A stretch of DNA of 64,000 bases from Arcicella rigui (GTDB lineage: Bacteria > Bacteroidota > Bacteroidia > Cytophagales > Spirosomataceae): contig NZ_JAYFUM010000006.1 in the NCBI RefSeq assembly GCF_034929435.1, forward strand, positions 245,144-309,143, in the 5' to 3' direction. The notes under the pieces are model-generated. The model did not search any database, had not been told where the DNA came from, and worked only from the letters and a program-made list of their open reading frames with translations. Shown piece after piece: positions 53,657 to 61,076 of this stretch. A program made the position numbers and the translations under genes. How positions within the stretch are numbered: position 1 is the first letter of the stretch; every line of letters starts with the position of its first letter.

Positions 53657-55177
53657 ATGGATTGTATCATTACCATCGACATTAATACTTCTGCTGTAAA
53701 AGTTCATGCTTTTGACATGAGTGGGAATTTGCTTTGTAGAAAAAAAGGCTCGTACCCGACCTTTCATCCTCAGCCCGATTACAGCGAGCAAGACCCCGAG
53801 CAAATTTTTATTACTACCCTCTATATCCTTAAAAATTTACTGAACGAATACATTCATCCTCAGAAATTACAGGTAAATGCGATTTGTTTTAGCTCGTCGA
53901 TGCACAGCGTTTTGCCTGTTGATAAAAACGGTACGCCTCTTGGAAATGCCATTATTTGGGCCGATAACCGTGGAGTAAAAGAAGCTGACAGTCTGAAAAA
54001 ATCAGCCAAAGGCGAAAGTATTTTTCATACCACAGGTACGCCCATTCACCCAATGTCGCCGATTGTAAAGATTACTTGGCTCAAAAACCACGACCAAGAA
54101 CGCTTTAAACAAACCTATAAATTTATTTCTTTGAAAGAGTACGTTATCAAGCAACTCACTGGCGAATACATCATCGACCACAGTATTGCTTCCTCGACGG
54201 GCTTGTTTGATATTCATACTTTACGTTGGCATCAGGATTCGTTGGATTTTGCTGGCATTACTGCCGACAGACTTTCAGAACCCGTTTCGGTATTCAACAC
54301 ACACCTTACTTTAAAAAAAGAGTATTGTTTTACCTTGGGACTGTCTGCCAAAACTTTGTTGATTGCTGGAGCAAGCGATGGATGTTTGGCAACTTTAGGA
54401 GCAGGCATCGTAGGAGCAAACAAAGCGACTATCACCATCGGTTCGAGCGGTGCTGTACGTGTGGCAGGAAAAGAAGTACTTCGAGATGAAAAAAATCGTT
54501 TTTTCAACTACCTTTTGGCAGAAGGCTATTATGTTTCGGGTGGGCCTTCCAACAACGGAGGCGTTGTTTTTGAATGGTTTGCTCGTCAGTTTGGAGATTT
54601 TACAACTGATTTAGATTTTGAAGACGTTTTAAACGATTTATTCAAAGAAGCCGCACAAGTAAAAGCTGGAGCAGAAGGTTTACTTTTTTTACCTTATTTG
54701 TTAGGAGAAAGAGCTCCCCTTTGGAATGCCAATGCACGAGGCACATATTTTGGACTCAACATAAACCATGAACGTAAACACTTTGTAAGAGCGACGCTCG
54801 AAGGCATTCTTTTTGAAATATACAGTATCGGTAAAATACTTGAAACGCACAGAGATTTTGATAGTATTTACATCAATGGTGCTTATGCTTCTTTGCCATT
54901 ATGGACGCAAATTCTGACTGATATGTATGGCAAAAAGATTTATGTGAACGACCACCACGATAGTTCTGCATTGGGAGCTGCCTTGTTGGGATTGACACAA
55001 ATGGGTATTTTTAAAACCTTAGAAGAAGCCACAGCCACGGTAAAATCACAGGAGAATTATCAGCCTAATCCCAAAAACCATGGAATTTATATGAAGTATT
55101 TCGAGATTTTTGAGCGGTTGAGTCACAAATTAGCAGAAGAGTTTGAGCAAATCGTGAAGTTACAACAAGAAAAATAG
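53657..55177 (+). CDS. FGGY-family carbohydrate kinase (second copy)
   Basis: A 506-aa kinase similar to the one at 44973, with IIWADNRG, ASDGCLATLGAG and LGERAPLWNANARG. The N-terminal motif reads IDINTSAVKV: Asn10 stands where glycine is usual in IDIGTT, which could affect ATP phosphate binding. It follows the AraC gene and the heptamer array. It probably phosphorylates gluconate or a related sugar acid, with altered efficiency or specificity. Confidence 0.85.
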   Translation: MDCIITIDINTSAVKVHAFDMSGNLLCRKKGSYPTFHPQPDYSEQDPEQIFITTLYILKNLLNEYIHPQKLQVNAICFSSSMHSVLPVDKNGTPLGNAIIWADNRGVKEADSLKKSAKGESIFHTTGTPIHPMSPIVKITWLKNHDQERFKQTYKFISLKEYVIKQLTGEYIIDHSIASSTGLFDIHTLRWHQDSLDFAGITADRLSEPVSVFNTHLTLKKEYCFTLGLSAKTLLIAGASDGCLATLGAGIVGANKATITIGSSGAVRVAGKEVLRDEKNRFFNYLLAEGYYVSGGPSNNGGVVFEWFARQFGDFTTDLDFEDVLNDLFKEAAQVKAGAEGLLFLPYLLGERAPLWNANARGTYFGLNINHERKHFVRATLEGILFEIYSIGKILETHRDFDSIYINGAYASLPLWTQILTDMYGKKIYVNDHHDSSALGAALLGLTQMGIFKTLEEATATVKSQENYQPNPKNHGIYMKYFEIFERLSHKLAEEFEQIVKLQQEK

Positions 55178-55278
55178 AAGCGTATTTTGGATTCGGGAGT
55201 TTTGATTTCGGATTTATTAAATAGGCGACTTTATTCCAGTTTTAGAAATCAGAATTCCTAAATCTCAAATCTAAAATA

Positions 55279-55317
55279 CTGCTAACTGATAGGGAAGAAA
55301 ATGCTAACAGTTAGCAG
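55279..55317. terminator. Hairpin CTGCTAACTG/CAGTTAGCAG
   Basis: Perfect 10-bp arms at 55279-55288 and 55308-55317 between convergent genes. Confidence 0.55.
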
Positions 55318-55333
55318 TCTGGGATAATAAAAA

Positions 55334-55561
55334 TTAAGCCTTCGTCAAGTAATTATTATTTACTAAATCAGCCAAGAAAGCACCATAAGAAAGCGTACTG
55401 ATTTTTGAACCATTGGCTTTGAAATGTCTTTCTGCAAAACTTACCATAAATTCCAAAGTAGTTTGGTTGGCAGGAAAAGGCAAACCTTTACGAAATGCGA
55501 CAATAATATCTGGAAAAGTCTCTCCTTCAAGTAGCTCTCCGTTTTGAGTTAAATATTTCAT
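55334..55561 (-). CDS. Hypothetical protein (75 aa)
   Basis: A short soluble protein, starting KYLTQNGELLEGETFPDIIVAFRKG. No family or motif recognised. The frame has an ATG preceded by AT-rich DNA and normal composition, so it is probably a real gene, convergent with the FGGY kinase. Confidence 0.5.
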   Translation of the reverse strand: MKYLTQNGELLEGETFPDIIVAFRKGLPFPANQTTLEFMVSFAERHFKANGSKISTLSYGAFLADLVNNNYLTKA

Positions 55562-55735
55562 AGTTAAAATTTATTATGTTTTGAAACCGATAACAAACAT
55601 AAGCGAAAAAAGCTTTGGGTCAAGAAAGAAATTGTAAAGATTTTGGAAAGGGAGGGAATATATTCGAATAACTTATATCCTAATTTTTTTAATCAAGAAT
55701 AAAAATAGTGTTAACGTACAATCAAAAACCACTGA

Positions 55736-55927
55736 ACTCACCAAGAAGATTTTATCGAATTTGGCAGAAGAATAGGCATTGCAGAAAACCGAATTATAAA
55801 AATTTTACAGCCATTTTTACTTCGACAAAGCCAAGTAGAAAACTTAATTAATCGCTCGTTTTTATCTAATTCTTGCAAAAAAGCTTATTGGCTTTTGTAT
55901 AATAATAAGCGAAATTATTTGGTCTAA
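55736..55927 (+). pseudogene. HipA-like kinase C-terminal remnant
   Basis: An open frame of 63 codons without a start reads EDFIEFGRRIGIAENRIIKIL, then QSQVENLINRSFLSNSCKKAYWLLY. This matches the C-terminal tail pattern of HipA Ser/Thr kinases (toxin-antitoxin family). The rest of the gene is absent. It is a remnant of a deleted hipBA-type module. Confidence 0.6.
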
Positions 55928-55988
55928 GTAAAATATAGAGACTCAAATAATGATTCAAAGGAATTTAAGTTGAGTCTCCAAGTGGTTT

Positions 55989-56618
55989 CTATTCTAAAAT
56001 CTTAATTTTTATATCTTTAAAAAAAGCTACGCTTTTAGGGTCATGTCCTTGTAAAGCAATTGTTCCCGAACTAAGTTTTTTCAAACCACGGTCGGCAGGA
56101 AGAGTATCTGGTTCAGTGTAATCAACCGCTACTTTATCGTTGATTTTGATGATAATTCTTTTGTCTTTTACAATGATATGGTATTCATACCACTCATTAT
56201 CTTTCGCCAAATTTTCTTTTACATCATTTACGCCATACAAACTTCCTGTTTTACGCCAGTCGCCGTGCGTTTGGTTTACTTGTACTTCATAACCTTTTTC
56301 TGGCCAGCCAGAAGCTTGGTAAGCGGTATGAATAAAAATACCTGAATTTGAGCCAGGCAAGGTTTTCGCTTTTAATTTTAACTCAAAATTTTTGAAGTCG
56401 TGTTTCCCAACAGTTCCCTCATAAAATAAATGAGTACGTTCGCCTGCTACTTTTATCGTTCCATCTTCGATAGAAAATGTGCTTGGGTTTTCTTCATTTA
56501 CCTTCCAGCCAGCAAATGATTTTCCATCAAAAAGTGAAACCCAACCTTTTTCTTTTTTCTGTGAAAAAGTAGTTTGAATTGATACGAACAATAACAGAAG
56601 TAATGATAGTTTTTTCAT
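55989..56618 (-). CDS. DUF1080 (3-keto-disaccharide hydrolase-like) protein
   Basis: A 209-aa exported protein (signal peptide 1-19) with the concanavalin-like fold of PF06439: GWVSLFDGKSFAGWKV, FELKLKAKTLPGSNSGIFIHT, GYEVQVNQTH and GTIALQGHD. Some members of this family hydrolyse 3-keto-disaccharides. It is a single-gene unit near other carbohydrate genes. Confidence 0.9.
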   Translation of the reverse strand: MKKLSLLLLLFVSIQTTFSQKKEKGWVSLFDGKSFAGWKVNEENPSTFSIEDGTIKVAGERTHLFYEGTVGKHDFKNFELKLKAKTLPGSNSGIFIHTAYQASGWPEKGYEVQVNQTHGDWRKTGSLYGVNDVKENLAKDNEWYEYHIIVKDKRIIIKINDKVAVDYTEPDTLPADRGLKKLSSGTIALQGHDPKSVAFFKDIKIKILE

Positions 56619-56930
56619 GTTTACGTTATTTGGTTTCCTTCGGCAGGAATGAATTGTTTTATTGAATTGCTAAAGTACGAATTCATTTTGGCTATAAACG
56701 TTTAAAATGAATGTGTGAGTATTTATAGGGTAAAGCGTTTTGAAGGTGGAATCAATCCATCTGAGAGGAAGCTTTTGAGAAATACTAATAATTATATATT
56801 TTCTTGAGTCTGTTAAACTTGACAAATGATGAGTATTTTTTTTGAAAAATTGTCGAAAAAATACTCAGAAATTAGGCAATCATTGCCCGTCTATGCCTTA
56901 ATATTGTAGCATATTTAATAACCTCAGCTC
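56619..56930. other. Promoter region of cydAB
   Basis: A 312-bp gene-free stretch. An inverted repeat GAGTATTTTTT/AAAAAATACTC (56831-56841, 56856-56866) lies 65 bp before cydA. No certain FNR-like site was found. It also contains the start of the divergent DUF1080 gene. Confidence 0.4.
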
Positions 56931-58310
56931 ATGGAAAATGTAGAAATTCTCTCTCGGATTCAGTTCGCTTTTACAGTGGCTTTTCATTATATCTATCCAC
57001 CTCTAAGTATTGGTCTCGGTCTTGTGATGGTAGGCATGGAAGGCTTGTATTTAAGTACCGGCGACAAAGTGTATGAACAATTAACTCGTTTTTGGATTAA
57101 AATTTTTGCCCTGATTTTTGGTATCGGTGTCGCCACGGGAATCGTAATGGAATTCGAGTTTGGGACAAACTGGGCAGCATATTCACGCTATGTGGGTGAT
57201 ATTTTTGGTTCAGCTTTAGCCGCAGAAGGGATTTTTGCTTTTGCTTTAGAGTCTGGTTTTTTAGGAATTTTGATATTTGGTTGGAACAGAGTAAGCAAAG
57301 GCGTTCACTTTTTTGCTACGATAATGGTTACTTTGGGTTCGATGTTTTCAGCGGTTTGGATTGTGGTAGCAAACTCTTGGCAACAAACGCCAGCGGGTTA
57401 TCACATTGTTGGCGAAGGCTTAAAAGCAAGAGCTGAAATCACAGATTTCTGGGCAATGGTTTTCAATCCTTCTTCTGTGGATAGATTATCACACGTTTGG
57501 ATTGGTTCATTTTTGGCTGGTTCGTTCTTGGTGCTGAGTGTCCACGCTTATTATTTGTACAAAGACCGCCATGTGGCTCTTTCTCGCAAAGCTTTTAAAA
57601 TCGCTTTGGCAGTAGCAACAGTTTCAGCTTTGGCACAGTTATTTACGGGACATCATTCAGCCGATGGCGTTGCTAAAAATCAACCAGCTAAGTTGGCGGC
57701 TTTTGAAGGACATTATGATAGTTTAGCCGTAGCAGATATGTATTTAATGGGTTTTGTTGATACCAAAAAAGAAGAAGTAACAGGGCTGAAAATTCCGAAA
57801 GGCTTAACTTTTTTATTGCATCAAGATTTTACAACACCTGTAAAAGGACTCCGAGCTTTCCCAAAAGAAGACCGACCAACGGCTGTGAATTTTGTTTTTC
57901 AAACCTATCATAGCATGGTTGCAATCGGAATGGCATTGATTGGGCTTACTTTATTGGCAGTGTATTTTTTATACAAAGGTTCATTGTTTGAACAAAAATG
58001 GCTATTACGCATTTTTTCTTTTTCGGTACTCTTGCCCCAAATAGCCAATCAATTAGGTTGGTATTCTGCCGAAGTTGGGCGACAACCTTGGGTAGTTTAT
58101 GGTTTATTGCGTACTTCGGATGCACTTTCTAAATCCGTGAAGGAAAACCAAGTGCTGTTTTCGCTCATCATGTTTACCGTGCTTTATCTTTTACTTTTTG
58201 CTTTGTTTATTTATTTGCTCAACAAAAAAATAAAACATGGGCCAAGCGACCACCATGAAAGAGAAGAAATTATAGATTCTTCAAAACGAAATAATCCAAT
58301 TTTAGACTAA
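56931..58310 (+). CDS. cydA: Cytochrome bd ubiquinol oxidase subunit I
   Basis: A 459-aa membrane protein with the bd-oxidase heme ligand region: RIQFAFTVAFHYIYPPLSIG with His19, the GTNWAAYSRYVGDIFGSALAAEG helix, and GRQPWVVYGLLRT. It reduces O2 with quinol at high affinity and serves low-oxygen or stress respiration. The Q-loop region is of the shorter type. cydB follows 38 bp later. A bd oxidase on a plasmid-type replicon is notable. Confidence 0.95.
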   Translation: MENVEILSRIQFAFTVAFHYIYPPLSIGLGLVMVGMEGLYLSTGDKVYEQLTRFWIKIFALIFGIGVATGIVMEFEFGTNWAAYSRYVGDIFGSALAAEGIFAFALESGFLGILIFGWNRVSKGVHFFATIMVTLGSMFSAVWIVVANSWQQTPAGYHIVGEGLKARAEITDFWAMVFNPSSVDRLSHVWIGSFLAGSFLVLSVHAYYLYKDRHVALSRKAFKIALAVATVSALAQLFTGHHSADGVAKNQPAKLAAFEGHYDSLAVADMYLMGFVDTKKEEVTGLKIPKGLTFLLHQDFTTPVKGLRAFPKEDRPTAVNFVFQTYHSMVAIGMALIGLTLLAVYFLYKGSLFEQKWLLRIFSFSVLLPQIANQLGWYSAEVGRQPWVVYGLLRTSDALSKSVKENQVLFSLIMFTVLYLLLFALFIYLLNKKIKHGPSDHHEREEIIDSSKRNNPILD

Positions 58311-58348
58311 ACCTCTCTTAAACCTTCAACTCATAAACTAAGAAACTT

Positions 58349-59383
58349 ATGGCTACTTTTTTAGGAATAGATTTACCCACATGGTGGTTTGCCGTTATTG
58401 GAGCGGTCTTTACGGGCTATGCCATTTTAGATGGATTTGATTTGGGAGCAGGAGCGATTCATTTACTTTTCAAGAAAGAAGAAAGCCGAAGAATAGCCCT
58501 CAACGCCATTGGCCCCGTTTGGGACGGCAACGAAGTATGGTTGGTAATTGGTGGTGGAGCTTTGTTTGCAGGCTTTCCAGAAGTATATGCTACTTTGTTT
58601 TCGGCATTTTATATTCCCTTTATGTTGTTTTTGATGGTACTGATTTTACGTGCCATTGCTATTGAATTTAGAAGTAAAGAAACGATGTACTGGTGGCGAC
58701 AAATGTGGGACATTGTTTACTCAATCTCCAGTATGTTGATTGCGTTTTTATTGGGTGTCGTACTTGGCAATTTGATTCAAGGCATTCCCATCGACCAAAA
58801 TTTTGTTTATCAAGGCGATTTTGTTCAATTGCTCAATCCTTATGCACTGCTTACGGGCTTGACTACTCTGGCGTCTTGTACGATGCACGGTTCAATTTAC
58901 TTGGTGATGAAAACAGAAAAGAGACTTTACACCAAATTATCCATTATGGTGAGCGATACCAGTCGCTTTTTTGTGGTTTGCTATATTTTACAAACGATGG
59001 TGACTTTGGTGTATTTTCCGAATATGGCGGCTACTTTCAAGGCACATCCTACCCTTTTTGCTGTGCCATTGATTACGGTGTTAATCATCATCAATACCCG
59101 AATATTATTAGAAAAAGGTAAGTATATGTTGGCGTTTATGTCCTCAGCTTTTACGATGGCATCACTTTTAGTAACGGTAGCGATGAACCTTTTTCCAAAA
59201 ATTATTCATTCAACCATCAATCCAGCTTACTCAATTACCATTTATAATGGGGCATCTTCCGAAAAATCATTAACGATAATTTTACTCTTTGCCGTAGTAG
59301 GCGTACCGATAGTAGCCACTTATACTTTCTTTGTATTCTGGACATTTAAAGGGAAAGTAAAATTGGATGAGAGTTCTTATTAG
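58349..59383 (+). CDS. cydB: Cytochrome bd ubiquinol oxidase subunit II
   Basis: A 344-aa membrane protein typical of CydB: GYAILDGFDLGAGAIHLLF, PVWDGNEVWLVIGGGALFAGFP and YATLFSAFYIPFMLFL, with about eight helices. It forms the heterodimer with CydA encoded upstream. No small CydX-like gene is seen directly after it. Confidence 0.95.
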   Translation: MATFLGIDLPTWWFAVIGAVFTGYAILDGFDLGAGAIHLLFKKEESRRIALNAIGPVWDGNEVWLVIGGGALFAGFPEVYATLFSAFYIPFMLFLMVLILRAIAIEFRSKETMYWWRQMWDIVYSISSMLIAFLLGVVLGNLIQGIPIDQNFVYQGDFVQLLNPYALLTGLTTLASCTMHGSIYLVMKTEKRLYTKLSIMVSDTSRFFVVCYILQTMVTLVYFPNMAATFKAHPTLFAVPLITVLIIINTRILLEKGKYMLAFMSSAFTMASLLVTVAMNLFPKIIHSTINPAYSITIYNGASSEKSLTIILLFAVVGVPIVATYTFFVFWTFKGKVKLDESSY

Positions 59384-59453
59384 GATTTAGTGAGTTGTGA
59401 ATTAGTGATTGAGTGAAATTTTTAAAATTAATAAGACAAATAAAGTTTTCAAC

Positions 59454-60048
59454 GTAGCGGCAAACCCTTGCGGTTGCCGTTCCACAGGAAAAATATAATC
59501 AGGGAGCTTAATCGCTAAAAAGTATAAAGACTTAACACACATAATATGAAAAGGTTTTTGACAATACTAATTCTAATATTTGGGATTCCTATTTGTAAAG
59601 GACAGTCCATCAGTAAGAACGACAGTCTTTTAGTAATGAGAGCGTTAAATAACGTTTTCAAAAACTTTAAAAAACCAGACTTTGTAGAATTCCAAAAGAT
59701 ATCTACAAAAGTAATCTCGTGTATCATTTGCGAAGATACCCAAAACTCAAAACTTGGGATTTACGACCTAAAGAGAAACGATTTTTTCAATAGACATCTA
59801 AAAACTATCAAGAATTCTGAAAGTTGGAAAAGAGCTTCAAAGTCTAAAGAGATAATACTCTATAAACAAAATAGTAGGCGTGCAGACGTAATTGCTTTTT
59901 TAACAACATGGAAAGCTAATGAGTTTGCTCCTGGACATGAAGGAGCGCAACTTGGTATTTACTTTATAAAGGAGAATGGGGTTTTTAAGTTTTCTGGTTT
60001 AGAAACTATACCATAAAGAAAACGGCAACCGCAAGGGATTACCGCTAC
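59454..60048. repeat. 28-bp inverted repeats flanking a small gene
   Basis: GTAGCGG-CAAACCCTTGCGGTTGCCGTT (59454-59481) and its reverse complement (60021-60048) match at 26 of 28 bases. They enclose the gene at 59546. Each arm alone can also form a hairpin. No target duplication is seen next to the arms. It looks like a MITE- or cassette-type arrangement, or a pair of REP elements. Confidence 0.75.
59546..60016 (+). CDS. Hypothetical exported protein (156 aa) within inverted repeats
   Basis: A signal peptide (about 1-19, LILIFGIPICKGQ) precedes a soluble domain with KTIKNSESWKRASKSKEIILYK and a C-terminal PGHEGAQLGIYFIKENGVFKF. No family recognised. The gene lies alone between the 28-bp inverted repeats and ends 4 bp before the right one, so it may be the cargo of a small mobile unit. 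Confidence 0.6.
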   Translation: MKRFLTILILIFGIPICKGQSISKNDSLLVMRALNNVFKNFKKPDFVEFQKISTKVISCIICEDTQNSKLGIYDLKRNDFFNRHLKTIKNSESWKRASKSKEIILYKQNSRRADVIAFLTTWKANEFAPGHEGAQLGIYFIKENGVFKFSGLETIP

Positions 60049-60110
60049 AAATTATCATCATTTTTTTTACTCAAAATTCATCACTCCAAACTCATCATTC
60101 AAAAACTTCC

Positions 60111-61064
60111 TCACTTCACCATTTCCCGAATTTGTACTTCTAAGGCATCTGCTTTACTTTGTGCTTCTTCCAGAGGTAAACCTTTATTCATTTCTGGACG
60201 AGAATGTCCGATGTTCGTTAGCCAAGCGTCTTTTAAAATATTTTGTCTTTCGGTAATCAGTTTCATAAAAGCATCTGGATTTTCAATATTATTAAGTGTC
60301 GCTTGAATTGTTCCTGCCTTGATGATTTCTTTTGCTCCTAAGTGCATCAAAATACTTTTTGCCATAATCCAATGCCCTGCTTCACCGGGGTGAACGCCAT
60401 CATTTGCCAGAGCAAAAGAGGTTTCTATTCCCAATCTTTGGTCTAATTTTCGATGTGCTTCCAATACTCTTTGCATCGGATAATGCACATCTATTACTTC
60501 CCATTTTTCTTTTTTGGCTTGTTCTATCAACCAATTTGAATACACATCTAACACATCCGCATAGCCAATTTTCTTGCCTTTTACTTCATCATAAATCGGT
60601 GGCGTCAGGTGGATAATTTTTGCCCCAGAAGCTACTACTTTGTCGTGCAACCATTGAATGCCATCTTTAAATTTCTGAAAACGGACTAAATCTAAAGGTA
60701 AATAAATGCCGTCGTTCATGCCATAAGAGGCAAAAACTAAATCGGGTTTTGTTTTCGCTAATACTCTTGACAGGCGTTCGTGCAAATCTGGTCGGGGAAA
60801 TCTTCCGTCGGCATGACCATCTTCCGACAATCCCGAAACGGTTTCACTGGGCAATCCAACATTGATAAATTCAATCTTTTGATTGGGAAAATGAGCAATA
60901 CAATAAGCCTCAATGTCATTGACATAATTGCCTGCGTAAGTAATGCTATTGCCCAGAAATAATACTTTTTTTACCTCTGGTTTAAACAATGGCTGTGGTG
61001 CTACTTGTGCAAAAGCGATTGATGCTACTAAAATAAGGAATAGAGAAAAAATACTTTTTTTCAT
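60111..61064 (-). CDS. SGNH/GDSL-family hydrolase, exported
   Basis: A 317-aa protein with signal peptide (1-19). Catalytic Ser40 in FLGNSITY, the Asn117 block (SYGMNDG), and Asp222-x-x-His225 in DGVHPGEAGH make a full SGNH active site. It probably removes acetyl or other ester groups from plant polysaccharides. It lies 12 bp downstream of the rhamnosidase gene, so the two likely form one operon. Confidence 0.9.
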   Translation of the reverse strand: MKKSIFSLFLILVASIAFAQVAPQPLFKPEVKKVLFLGNSITYAGNYVNDIEAYCIAHFPNQKIEFINVGLPSETVSGLSEDGHADGRFPRPDLHERLSRVLAKTKPDLVFASYGMNDGIYLPLDLVRFQKFKDGIQWLHDKVVASGAKIIHLTPPIYDEVKGKKIGYADVLDVYSNWLIEQAKKEKWEVIDVHYPMQRVLEAHRKLDQRLGIETSFALANDGVHPGEAGHWIMAKSILMHLGAKEIIKAGTIQATLNNIENPDAFMKLITERQNILKDAWLTNIGHSRPEMNKGLPLEEAQSKADALEVQIREMVK

Positions 61065-61076
61065 GTTTTGGTTAAT

